From contig JAEEGQ010000075.1 of the NCBI GenBank assembly GCA_016280395.1, positions 24,276 through 88,275 on the forward strand: DNA of 64,000 bases, in the 5' to 3' direction. The DNA is from Lachnospiraceae bacterium. GTDB taxonomy: Bacteria > Bacillota > Clostridia > Lachnospirales > Lachnospiraceae. Position 1 is the stretch's first letter, and each line of letters opens with the position of its first letter. Both the position numbers and the translations under genes were made by a program. This document shows positions 9,617-17,883 of this stretch, in pieces. The notes under the pieces were generated by a model, which worked only from the letters and a program-made list of their open reading frames with translations, was not told the DNA's origin and ran no database searches.

Positions 9617-10867
9617 ATGAAACTTGCAATCATAGGCGCAGGGCAAAGAGGCATGATCTATGCAAAATATGCTTACGAAGAGGCTGGAGCACAGATCGTT
9701 GCAGTCGTTGATCTTAACAAAGAGAAACGTGACATTGCATGCGCAGACTTTAATATTCCGGCTGATATGGCTTTCTCCGATTCGAAAGACTTCTTTGCAC
9801 TCGGTAAGGTTGCTGATGCCATTGTACTGGCAACAATGGACAGAGATCACTATGCCCAGGCAATGGCGGCAATGGACTTAGGCTACGACATTCTCCTTGA
9901 AAAGCCCATCTCGCCAAACGTAAAGGAATGTATCGAGATAAGGAACAAAGCAAAGGAAAAAGGCTGCACCGTTGTTGTATGTCATGTATTGCGCTATACG
10001 AAGTTTTTCTCGGAAATAAAGCGTATCATCGATTCCGGTGAGCTTGGCAGGGTCATTACGATCCAGCACGCCGAAAACGTCGGCAATTTCCATATGGCAC
10101 ACTCTTTTGTACGCGGCAACTGGCGCAATTCGGACCTTTCAAGCCCCATAATCATGCAGAAATCCTGTCATGATATGGACATCCTTCTCTGGCTTGTGGG
10201 CAGTAATTGCAAAAGGATCTCCTCTTTCGGCAATCTGTCGTTCTTCAAACCCGAAAACGCACCCGCAGGCTCTGCCGAAAGGTGCCTGGACTGTCCTGTT
10301 GCGGACAAATGCCGCTTTGACGGCAAAAAGGCATATCTGCCCATCTGCGGTCAGTGGCCCGCCACAGTCCTTACCGAAGACCAGACCGAAGAAGGCATCT
10401 TAAAGGCATTAAGAGAAGGTCCTTACGGACGCTGTGTATTCCGCTGCGACAACAATGTCTGCGATAACCAGGTCACCGACATAGAATTTGAAAACGGCGT
10501 TACAGCCACATTCCATTTAAGCGGCCTTACAAACAAGATGCACAGGACCATAAAGGTAATGTGCGAAAACGGTGACATCTACGGAGACGATTCCGAAGAT
10601 TTCATCACAGTAACAAAGTACTCTCCCAACTATCTCTACGAAGGTGAAGTCCGCAAGGTTCCCGTAAACAGCGAGGAAGGCTTCCACGGCGGCGGCGACT
10701 ACCGTCTTACACTGGATTTCCTGAATGCGCTTGAAAACAAGGACAAACAGGTAGAGACAAAGTCGGGTATCGAGCTTTCGGTAGAAAGCCACCTTATGGC
10801 ATACGCCGCAGAACAGTCAAGAGTCAGCGGCGAGGTTTATTACATGGATAAACTCAGAAAAGGGTGA
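9617..10867 (+). CDS. Gfo/Idh/MocA-family NAD(P)-dependent oxidoreductase
   Basis: The 416-residue protein opens with a Rossmann nucleotide site (LAIIGAGQRGMIYAKYA, residues 3-19) and carries the family motif EKPISPN near residue 95. A cysteine-bearing insert, CLDCPVADKC (near residue 222), is seen in a subgroup of Gfo/Idh/MocA proteins and may bind metal. These enzymes oxidise or reduce sugars, inositols or their derivatives. A GGAGGTTAAACA ribosome site supports the start. It lies between the surface protein and the kinase-like gene, so it probably processes the imported sugar. Substrate and cofactor choice are not visible. Confidence 0.85.
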   Translation: MKLAIIGAGQRGMIYAKYAYEEAGAQIVAVVDLNKEKRDIACADFNIPADMAFSDSKDFFALGKVADAIVLATMDRDHYAQAMAAMDLGYDILLEKPISPNVKECIEIRNKAKEKGCTVVVCHVLRYTKFFSEIKRIIDSGELGRVITIQHAENVGNFHMAHSFVRGNWRNSDLSSPIIMQKSCHDMDILLWLVGSNCKRISSFGNLSFFKPENAPAGSAERCLDCPVADKCRFDGKKAYLPICGQWPATVLTEDQTEEGILKALREGPYGRCVFRCDNNVCDNQVTDIEFENGVTATFHLSGLTNKMHRTIKVMCENGDIYGDDSEDFITVTKYSPNYLYEGEVRKVPVNSEEGFHGGGDYRLTLDFLNALENKDKQVETKSGIELSVESHLMAYAAEQSRVSGEVYYMDKLRKG

Positions 10868-10880
10868 TCGGTAACACATT

Positions 10881-11993
10881 ATGACCAGAGAAGAAATATG
10901 CGCAAAAAGATATGATGCTCTCGAGGCGTTCAGCCTTCCGGGAAGGTTCGTTTCCTGCGAAAAATACGGAAGCGGACATATCAACGATACATTTCTTGTG
11001 ATAACCGTGAACAGCGGTATCGAAAAAAAATATATCCTTCAGAGGATGAACGGCGATATCTTTAAAGATCCCGAAAGTCTTATGAACAACATTGTACTGG
11101 TTACAGACTTCCTTAAGGATAAGATCAGGGCCCGCGGCGGAGACGCTGCAAGAGAAACACTCAATCCGCTGCGGACACCTGACGGAAAACCTTTCTTCAA
11201 GGACAGTCTCGGCAGCTTTTGGCGTATCTACGATTTCATTACAGATGCTATCAGTCTCGACCGTGTTCGTGACGCAGAGGACTTTTACCAGAGCGCAGTT
11301 GCTTTTGGGCGTTTCTCGGGTCAGATGGCGGATTTTGATGCTTCACTCCTTACAGAGACCATCCCTGACTTTCATAATACTCCAAAACGGTACGAAACGT
11401 TTGAGAAAGCAGTTGAAGAAGATATCTGCGGAAGAGCGGGCTTTGTATCCGAAGAGATCGCTTTCTTCAGGGCTCACAAAGACGATATGGCGCTTTGCAA
11501 AAACGAGCTCGATGCAGGTCTTCTGCCCTTACGCGTAACACACAACGATACCAAGCTCAACAACATCATGCTGGACGCAAAGACCGGCAAAGGACTCTGT
11601 GTTCTGGATCTTGATACCGTAATGCCCGGTCTTTCGATCTTCGACTTCGGAGATTCCATACGCTTTGGAGCCAATACAGCGGCCGAGGATGAGCAGGACC
11701 TTTCAAAGGTAAGTTTATCCTTAGAGCTGTTTGAAACCTACGTTAAAGGGTATTTGGAGGGCTGTGACGGGGCTCTTACAGACGAAGAGATCAGACTTCT
11801 GCCCTACGGTGCAAAAACAATGACCCTTGAATGCGGAATGCGCTTCTTAACAGATTACCTTCAGGGTGATACATATTTCATGATACACCGCAAAGGCCAC
11901 AATCTCGACAGAGCGCACACCCAGATCAGACTTGTACAGGATATGGAAAAGAAATGGGATGCCATGACCGCGATCGTTGAGAAATACAGGTAA
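10881..11993 (+). CDS. APH-fold phosphotransferase, N-acetylhexosamine-kinase-like
   Basis: The 370-residue product has the aminoglycoside-phosphotransferase fold seen in choline, homoserine and sugar kinases: an N-terminal SGHINDTF loop and a YILQRMN strand with the likely ATP lysine region, the catalytic loop THNDTKLNNIMLD near residue 221, and the metal-binding segment CVLDLDTVMPG. SGHINDT and LDTVMPG are shared with N-acetylhexosamine 1-kinase (NahK)-like proteins, so phosphorylation of a sugar released from the imported glycan is the best guess. It follows the oxidoreductase by 13 bases and is the last gene before a bidirectional terminator. Antibiotic resistance is unlikely given the context. 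Confidence 0.7.
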   Translation: MTREEICAKRYDALEAFSLPGRFVSCEKYGSGHINDTFLVITVNSGIEKKYILQRMNGDIFKDPESLMNNIVLVTDFLKDKIRARGGDAARETLNPLRTPDGKPFFKDSLGSFWRIYDFITDAISLDRVRDAEDFYQSAVAFGRFSGQMADFDASLLTETIPDFHNTPKRYETFEKAVEEDICGRAGFVSEEIAFFRAHKDDMALCKNELDAGLLPLRVTHNDTKLNNIMLDAKTGKGLCVLDLDTVMPGLSIFDFGDSIRFGANTAAEDEQDLSKVSLSLELFETYVKGYLEGCDGALTDEEIRLLPYGAKTMTLECGMRFLTDYLQGDTYFMIHRKGHNLDRAHTQIRLVQDMEKKWDAMTAIVEKYR

Positions 11994-11997
11994 AACA

Positions 11998-12034
11998 AAA
12001 GGCGCAGCCGTTACCGGTCGCGCCTTTCTTTTTT
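11998..12034. terminator. Bidirectional terminator between the sugar operon and the hprK-whiA cluster
   Basis: AAAGGCGC (11998-12005) pairs with GCGCCTTT (12020-12027), with a further GC-rich inner stem, followed by CTTTTTT on the plus strand. On the minus strand the complementary flank TTTTGTTTTA also gives a T-rich tail, so it can end both converging units. Confidence 0.85.
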
Positions 12035-12046
12035 GTTCATTCTTCT

Positions 12047-12301
12047 TTAGCTCGCGCAAAGAAATCTCTTTACGTCAACAAGGGCTTTGTCCTCGTCTTC
12101 GCCGTCTGCGATCACTTCTACATCGGATCCGGAGATAAGTCTTAAGCTCATCATACCCATAATGCTCTTTGCGTTGATCTTCTTGTCCTCTGTGGCAATA
12201 TACACGCTGCTGCGGTAATTGCTCGCGATCTGTACGAGCATTGCTATGGGTCTTGCCTCCATCGCATCGGAAAGGCTAACTGTTACCTTTTCAGATTTCA
12301 T
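12047..12301 (-). CDS. HPr/Crh-like regulatory protein with Glu in place of the active histidine
   Basis: This 84-residue protein aligns without gaps to HPr: the ARP motif at 16-18 and KSIMGMMSL with Ser46 are in place. The phospho-acceptor His15 is Glu (DAMEARP), so it cannot take phosphate from PTS enzyme I. Ser46, the HprK target, is kept. This is the logic of Bacillus Crh, which has Gln15 and is encoded beside whiA. Here it overlaps whiA by four bases (ATGA) and lies in the same run as hprK. It is therefore most likely a catabolite-control partner phosphorylated at Ser46 rather than a sugar-transport phosphocarrier. A true HPr should exist elsewhere in the genome. Confidence 0.85.
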   Translation of the reverse strand: MKSEKVTVSLSDAMEARPIAMLVQIASNYRSSVYIATEDKKINAKSIMGMMSLRLISGSDVEVIADGEDEDKALVDVKRFLCAS

Positions 12302-13020
12302 TTCATTCCTCCTTGTGTTTCCGGCGACGGTTCAATCCGTCCCCGCAGATCCCCGGCGATCTCACATAGTTTTGCCAAACGATGGTTAACACCCGACTTT
12401 CCAAGCGGAATGCTAAGCATCTGCCCAAGTTCATACAGCGACGCTTCAGGGTTCTCAAGCCTGACGGCCGCCATTTCCGCGAGCTCCGGACTAAGGAAAT
12501 CCGGCGCCGCATGCTCCTTTATATACTCAATACATTCTATCTGACGGTGCGCGGCTCCGACAGTCTTTCTTGTGTTTGCGATATCGCAGTTCACCTGTCT
12601 GTTCACCGAGTTACGGACATCCTTCAAAATGCGTACATTTTCAATGTCCATAAGGGCTACATGCGCTTCCATCACATTGAGAAGCTCCGCTATCCCCTCA
12701 CCGTCCTTGATATAAACGATGTAATTGTCTTTTCTTTTGCCGATCTTTGCGTTCGGTCCGCACTTTTTTATCACTCCGGCAAGAAACTCAGCATGTTCCT
12801 TAGTCGGAACGGCTATCTCAAAGTGATACGACTTGTCCGGATCACTTACCGAACCGCCCGCCAGAAAGGCCCCTTTTATAAATGCCCTTCTGCAGCATTC
12901 CTTTGAAAGATCGGCTGTTTTATACTCTCCGCTCAGGCCCGCGAGCATCGCAAGCTTGCAGTGCCTCGACTTTGGCGGTTTGTTTGTCAGTTCTTCTTTA
13001 ACCTTTGAAGAGAAAGACAT
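12298..13020 (-). CDS. whiA: WhiA-family DNA-binding regulator, shortened in the N-terminal half
   Basis: The 240-residue product starts MSFSSKVKEELTNKP like WhiA, and continues RRAFIKGAFLAGGSVSDP (LAGLIDADG-like motif), NVRILKDVRNSVNRQVNCDIAN and KTVGAAHRQIECIEYI before a C-terminal helix-turn-helix (LYELGQMLSIPLGKSGVNHR). WhiA is usually about 300-320 residues. Here the segment between the opening helix and the CCRRAFIKGAF motif is only about 35 residues, so roughly 70 residues of the first homing-endonuclease-like repeat are missing. The reading frame is open, with a good GGAGGGAGG ribosome site. It is 17 bases after murB. WhiA acts in cell division and chromosome segregation in Gram-positives. 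Confidence 0.88.
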   Translation of the reverse strand: MSFSSKVKEELTNKPPKSRHCKLAMLAGLSGEYKTADLSKECCRRAFIKGAFLAGGSVSDPDKSYHFEIAVPTKEHAEFLAGVIKKCGPNAKIGKRKDNYIVYIKDGEGIAELLNVMEAHVALMDIENVRILKDVRNSVNRQVNCDIANTRKTVGAAHRQIECIEYIKEHAAPDFLSPELAEMAAVRLENPEASLYELGQMLSIPLGKSGVNHRLAKLCEIAGDLRGRIEPSPETQGGMK

Positions 13021-13037
13021 CCTGCCTCCCTCCGTTG

Positions 13038-13952
13038 TTAAAAGCCAAGGAATCTCACTTCAGGTTCAAGTGTCACTCCAAAGCTTTCCTCAACCCGTTT
13101 TATAACTTCATCGATAAGCTGTTTTACATCACTTGCACAGGCATTGCCTTTATTGACGATAAACCCGCTGTGTTTTGCGGAAACCTCCGCTCCGCCTATC
13201 CCGAAGCCTGCAAGCCCCGCGTCCTGTATGAGCTTTCCGGCAAAATATCCTTCTGGACGCTTAAACGTGCTGCCTGCGCTCGGATATTCAAGCGGCTGCT
13301 TTGCGCGCCTTTTTTCGCTCAGTTCTTCGATGGTCGAAAGGATCTCTTCCTTGTCACCGTATTCGAAGAAGAAAGTAGCGCTCACGACCGTTTCGCCCGA
13401 ATCCATAATGGAACTGTGCCTGTAGGAAAGGTCAAGCTCTTCCTTAGAGCGGGTAACAAGCTTTCCGTCGGAGAGCACTGTCGCGCTCTCTATCCTGTCC
13501 TTTATCTCGCCGCCGTAGGCGCCTGCGTTCATCAGCACCGCTCCGCCAAGCGTCCCGGGGATCCCCGCTGCAAACTCAAAGCCCTTCAGGCCTTCCGCGG
13601 CTATAGCCTTTGCAGCTGCCGAAAGCATTGCTCCGGCCGGTATCTCAACCCTTTCGCCCTCTGCAGTCTTCTCTGTTATGAGGATTGGGTGCTCAGGCCT
13701 CTCAAAAGCCCCTACAACGCCCCTTATGCCGTTATCCGATACAAGAACATTACTTCCGTTCCCGATCATGTAAAAAGGGGTCTTGGCGTCCTTACAGACG
13801 GTCTGTACGCGTGCCAGTTCAAAAGCATCCTGTACATAGACAAAATAATCCGCCGGACCTCCGAGCCTGAATGTGGTATGGAGACTCATTGGCTCATTTT
13901 GAAGGACACGGCCTTTAGGCGCCGCAGCCTTTAAGCTTTCAAGCAAATCCAC
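13038..13952 (-). CDS. murB: UDP-N-acetylenolpyruvoylglucosamine reductase
   Basis: The 304-residue protein reduces UDP-GlcNAc-enolpyruvate to UDP-MurNAc with NADPH and FAD in peptidoglycan synthesis. Visible motifs are the FAD-binding GNGSNVLVSDNG (near residue 62), the AGIPGTLGGAVLMNAGAYGGE segment, the catalytic YRHS, and near the C-terminus SAGSTFKRPEG and AKHSGFIVN. Translation starts at GTG with a CGGAGG site eight bases upstream. It sits between the ROK kinase and whiA; rapZ, commonly found after murB in Clostridia, is absent. Confidence 0.96.
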   Translation of the reverse strand: MDLLESLKAAAPKGRVLQNEPMSLHTTFRLGGPADYFVYVQDAFELARVQTVCKDAKTPFYMIGNGSNVLVSDNGIRGVVGAFERPEHPILITEKTAEGERVEIPAGAMLSAAAKAIAAEGLKGFEFAAGIPGTLGGAVLMNAGAYGGEIKDRIESATVLSDGKLVTRSKEELDLSYRHSSIMDSGETVVSATFFFEYGDKEEILSTIEELSEKRRAKQPLEYPSAGSTFKRPEGYFAGKLIQDAGLAGFGIGGAEVSAKHSGFIVNKGNACASDVKQLIDEVIKRVEESFGVTLEPEVRFLGF

Positions 13953-14028
13953 AGATCTGACCTCCGTGCGGAAACTGACACAACCGCAATACTATCACAA
14001 AGCGTTTTCTTAGTCAAGCAAAATAATT

Positions 14029-14976
14029 TCATTCAAGGGATGTGAGCAGAAGCTTTGCGGCACCGAATATCCCGGCATCATTCCCGAATTCGGCAAGCGC
14101 GAACTTCTTTTCTCTCAAAGGGAAGAACAGATTCTTTCCGTAGTGTTTTTTGACCTGGTCGAGAAGAAACTCTCCGGCATTCGACATGCCGCCGCCGATG
14201 ATGAATATCTCGGGATCTACGATACTCGCAATGTTTCCGAGAGCATATGCAAGGTATCTGCCAAAGGAATCGACTACGCGAAGCGCAAGAGGGTCGCCGT
14301 TCTTTGCTGCAGTCCAGACCTGTTTCGCAGTGAGGTTTTCACCCCCCCTGATCTCGCTTTCCTCGTCCGATGCTTCAAGCTCTTTTTTAGCAAGCCTTAC
14401 AACTCCCGTTGCGGAAGCATACTGCTCAAGGTGTCCGTGTCCGCCGCAGCCGCAGGATTCCGTTTCGTCCGGCTCGATGACCATGTGCCCGATCTCTCCG
14501 CCGCAGCCGATGGCTCCCGAAACAACCTTTCCGTCGATAACAATGCCGCCGCCGACGCCTGTGCCGAGAGTAACGAATACGGCGCTCTTCGAGCCCTTTC
14601 CGCCGCCCTTCCAGAACTCGCCGAGAGCTGCGGTATTGGCATCATTTCCTGCCGCAACGTGAAGGCCTGTTAGCGCGGTCATTGTCTCTACTATATTGAA
14701 CCTGCCCCAGCCGAGATTGGGAGCGCTTCCTACCGTACCGTCGGCATATACCGGCCCGGGAAGTCCCATGCCAATACCGAGTACATCCTCGTTATGCGCG
14801 CCTATCTGCGCCATCTTGGAAAGCACCGTCTCGGCAATGTCCGTAGGGATGTTCACACCCTTGTCTGCCGTTTCGGTAGGGATCTCCCACTTTTCGAGGA
14901 GCTCGCCGTTTTCCGTAAAGAGCCCGCATTTCGTGGTCGTTCCGCCTAAGTCTATTCCAAAAAGATATTTACTCAT
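14029..14976 (-). CDS. ROK-family glucokinase
   Basis: The 315-residue protein has the ROK phosphate loop FGIDLGGTTTKCGLF (residues 5-19), the catalytic region AGNDANTAALGE, and LGTGVGGGIVIDGK. The ROK zinc motif reads CGCGGHGHLEQY: the fourth ligand position is His rather than Cys, a conservative exchange. It should phosphorylate intracellular glucose at the expense of ATP. Its start overlaps the end of hprK by eight bases, consistent with co-translation, and glucokinase beside HPr kinase links sugar entry to catabolite control. Confidence 0.9.
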   Translation of the reverse strand: MSKYLFGIDLGGTTTKCGLFTENGELLEKWEIPTETADKGVNIPTDIAETVLSKMAQIGAHNEDVLGIGMGLPGPVYADGTVGSAPNLGWGRFNIVETMTALTGLHVAAGNDANTAALGEFWKGGGKGSKSAVFVTLGTGVGGGIVIDGKVVSGAIGCGGEIGHMVIEPDETESCGCGGHGHLEQYASATGVVRLAKKELEASDEESEIRGGENLTAKQVWTAAKNGDPLALRVVDSFGRYLAYALGNIASIVDPEIFIIGGGMSNAGEFLLDQVKKHYGKNLFFPLREKKFALAEFGNDAGIFGAAKLLLTSLE

Positions 14977-15916
14977 TTTCTTCTTTCCCCTTTGCCATAT
15001 TGTTCATCACGCGCTCATAAAACTCCGAAGCCGCGTTATACCCCATTTTCTTTGCGCGGTGGTTGACCGCTGCCGATTCGCAGATGACCGCAAGGTTGCG
15101 GCCCGGGCGTATCGGGATGTTGTGGCAGGTGATCTTGTTTCCGAGGTACTCCGTAAAGTGCTCCTCAAGCCCCATCCTGTCGTATGTCTTGTCCTTATTC
15201 CATTCCTCAAGGTTTATCACAAGGTCGATATTCTGCGTATTCTTGACGCTTTCAACGCCGAACAGGGACATGACGTTGATTATGCCGATGCCTCGAAGCT
15301 CTATCATATGCTTTGTGACCTCGGGAGCGCTCCCCACAAGAGTATCGTCGCTAACCTTCTTGATCTCCACGGCATCATCCGCAACAAGGCGGTGTCCGCG
15401 CTTTATAAGCTCCAAGGCGGCCTCCGATTTACCGATGCCGGATTCGCCCGTTATGAGCACACCCTCGCCGTAAACATCCACAAGAACGCCGTGGATGGTG
15501 ATGCGGGGCGCAAGCTCGACCTTAAGCCATCTTATGGCCTCGGACTCAAAATTGCAGGTGCCCTTGTCGGTCGCAAGTACCGGGACTCCCATCTCGGTCG
15601 CAAGCTCCGATATCTTTTCGCTCGGCTCGATCCCCTGGCAGAAAACAAGGCATGGCGGATCGAAGCTCATAAGCTTCCTGATGACGCTTATCCTTGTGTC
15701 CTCATCGAACTGGTTCATGTAGGCATTTTCCACATTACCGATGATCTGCACACGCACATTGTCAAAGTAATCGTAGAACCCCGCAAGCTGCAGGGCGGGC
15801 CTGTTTATCTCGCTGTGAGAGATCAGGCGTTTTGATATATCGAGCTTTGGCGTACAATTCTTTAGCTCAAATTTTTCGGCAAGTATCTTTACCGAAGTCG
15901 TATAGGTTCCGGCCAT
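14969..15916 (-). CDS. hprK: HPr kinase/phosphorylase
   Basis: The 315-residue bifunctional enzyme phosphorylates and dephosphorylates HPr and Crh at Ser46. The Walker A motif GESGIGKSEAALELIKRGH lies near residue 151 and is followed by VADDAVEIK and the HprK signature ELRGIGIINVMSLFG. Size matches the family. Downstream partners in the same run include a Crh-like protein with an intact Ser46. No PTS components are visible in the window, so its main role here is probably catabolite regulation. Confidence 0.95.
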   Translation of the reverse strand: MAGTYTTSVKILAEKFELKNCTPKLDISKRLISHSEINRPALQLAGFYDYFDNVRVQIIGNVENAYMNQFDEDTRISVIRKLMSFDPPCLVFCQGIEPSEKISELATEMGVPVLATDKGTCNFESEAIRWLKVELAPRITIHGVLVDVYGEGVLITGESGIGKSEAALELIKRGHRLVADDAVEIKKVSDDTLVGSAPEVTKHMIELRGIGIINVMSLFGVESVKNTQNIDLVINLEEWNKDKTYDRMGLEEHFTEYLGNKITCHNIPIRPGRNLAVICESAAVNHRAKKMGYNAASEFYERVMNNMAKGKEENE

Positions 15917-16050
15917 ACTGTCTCCTTATGATAAATGCTCGGAAACATGAGATTTTGTTTCCGAAAACAGATTATACACATTTGCATATAAAAAGTAAAG
16001 AGTCTGAAAGTCCCGGGTCTTATGCCCCACTGTTTCCGATGAAAGTCCCG

Positions 16051-17883
16051 TCACTGTTTTCTGAAAAACTCAACAACGGCCTCGGCGGATCTGCGGTCCA
16101 TGGACGGTACCGCCGCTATCTCATCCGCGGTTGCCTTCTTAAGCTCTTCAAGAGAAGCAAAATGCCTGATGAGGGCGCGCCGCCTCTTCTCTCCGATCCC
16201 TTTTATGTCGTCGAGCACAGACCTTGTCTGCTCTTTTGAGCGCAGCGACCTGTGGAACTCTATGGCAAAGCGGTGTGTCTCGTCCTGTATCCTCGTAACA
16301 AGCTTGAAACCCTCGCTCTTTGTGTCGATGGGTATCTCCCGTCCTCTGAAATAAACGCCCCTTGTGCGGTGGTTGTCGTCCTTTACCATGCCGCATATCG
16401 GTATGTCGAGTCCAAGTGCCTCCGCAACCTGTTCCGCAGACGATACCTGGCCTCTTCCGCCGTCCATGAGTATAAGGTCCGGGAAAATGCCGAAGCTGCT
16501 GCCCGGCTCTTCTATGCCGTGCTTAAAGCGTCTCTCGAGCACCTCTCTTAAGGATTCGTAATCGTTCGGCCCCTGGACCGTCTTTATCTTAAATTTCCTG
16601 TAATCCGACCGCTTCGGCTTTCCGTCCTCGAAAACCACCATTGAGCCGACTGAATTAAAGCCGCTGATGTTGGAAATGTCGTAGGATTCCATGCGTCTTG
16701 CGTTTTCAAGCCCAAGCCATCCGCATATCTCCTTTACAGCACCCGTGGTCCTTGCGGCTTCACGCGAGAGCCGCTCGCTGTCCTGCGTCAGTACAAGCGC
16801 CGCGTTCTTTTCCGCAAGCTCGACTATCTTCTCTTTTGTCCCCTTCTTTGGCACGGTGAGCTTAACGCTCCCGTCGCGTCTTCCGGAAAGGAAGCCTGTG
16901 AGCAGCTCTGCTTCCGCAGGTTCCTCACAGAGCACTATCTCTCCCGGGATAAACACCGCTGCGCAGTAGTACTGTTTTATGAACTCGCAGAGTATCTCCG
17001 CTCCGGTGCCGTCGGCCCGTTCCATAAAATAATGCTCCCGGCCCGTGACCTTGCCGCCTCTTATGAAAAACACCTGTACAACGCACTTTTCGTTGTCCCT
17101 TGCATACGCGATAACATCCCTGTCCGCATCCTCGGTCTCCGTGGCCTTCTGCGTCTGGGAAAGCTTTTCCACATCAAGAAGAAGATCCCTGTACCCTGCA
17201 GCCTTTTCAAATTCAAGCTCCGCCGAAGCCTGCTTCATCTTCTCCTTAAGTTCCCGTTTGAGCTGCTCCCTGTTGCCGTTCAGGAAGGAAATAAGGCTGT
17301 TTACGGCCTCTCTGTACTCTTCCTCGCTCACATACCCCTGACACGGCGCGTTGCATTGCCCTATGTGATAATAAAGGCACGGCCTGTTGTCCGGGCCCGC
17401 CGGTTTTGGAAGCGCCTTGCTGCAGGAACGTATCTTGTAGAGCTTTCTTAGGAGCTCTAAGATATTCTTCATGGCGGTAACATTCGGGAAAGGCCCGAAA
17501 TACTTCGCTTTGTCGTGCCGTCTCGAATGTACGCAGGTCACACGGGGATAAGGCTCGTCAAGTGTTATCCGGATGTACGGATACCCCTTGTCGTCCATCA
17601 GCATGGTATTGTAATGGGGCCTGTATTCCTTTATCAGGTTGCATTCGAGCACAAGCGCCTCTGTCTCGGAATCCACCACGATATACTCAAACCACGCGAT
17701 CTTCGTGACCATTATGTCGATCTTGTAGGAATGTTTTTTCCCCATAGTAAAATACTGACGAACACGGTTCCTCAGTATTTTAGCCTTGCCTACATATATC
17801 ACGGCGTCATTCTCATCATGCATGAGATAGACGCCGGGTTTCATCGGCAGTTTATTCAGTTCTTCTTCAAGATCAAATTCCAT
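16051..17883 (-). CDS. uvrC: Excinuclease ABC subunit C
   Basis: The 610-residue protein carries the GIY-YIG nuclease domain at the N-terminus ([20 protein letters not shown]), a UvrB-binding UVR segment near residues 200-240 ([21 protein letters not shown]), the RNase H-like domain ([30 protein letters not shown]) and a C-terminal helix-hairpin-helix ([16 protein letters not shown]). It makes the dual incisions of nucleotide excision repair. It overlaps ftsH by 11 bases. Confidence 0.97.
   Translation of the reverse strand: MEFDLEEELNKLPMKPGVYLMHDENDAVIYVGKAKILRNRVRQYFTMGKKHSYKIDIMVTKIAWFEYIVVDSETEALVLECNLIKEYRPHYNTMLMDDKGYPYIRITLDEPYPRVTCVHSRRHDKAKYFGPFPNVTAMKNILELLRKLYKIRSCSKALPKPAGPDNRPCLYYHIGQCNAPCQGYVSEEEYREAVNSLISFLNGNREQLKRELKEKMKQASAELEFEKAAGYRDLLLDVEKLSQTQKATETEDADRDVIAYARDNEKCVVQVFFIRGGKVTGREHYFMERADGTGAEILCEFIKQYYCAAVFIPGEIVLCEEPAEAELLTGFLSGRRDGSVKLTVPKKGTKEKIVELAEKNAALVLTQDSERLSREAARTTGAVKEICGWLGLENARRMESYDISNISGFNSVGSMVVFEDGKPKRSDYRKFKIKTVQGPNDYESLREVLERRFKHGIEEPGSSFGIFPDLILMDGGRGQVSSAEQVAEALGLDIPICGMVKDDNHRTRGVYFRGREIPIDTKSEGFKLVTRIQDETHRFAIEFHRSLRSKEQTRSVLDDIKGIGEKRRRALIRHFASLEELKKATADEIAAVPSMDRRSAEAVVEFFRKQ

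Noticed and set aside
10881..11993. Aminoglycoside resistance gene
   Set aside because: The fold is shared with sugar and choline kinases, and the operon context and SGHINDT motif point to sugar phosphorylation.
13005..13934. 309-residue open frame on the plus strand
   Set aside because: It is antisense to murB, whose motifs are unambiguous, and its translation shows no domain.
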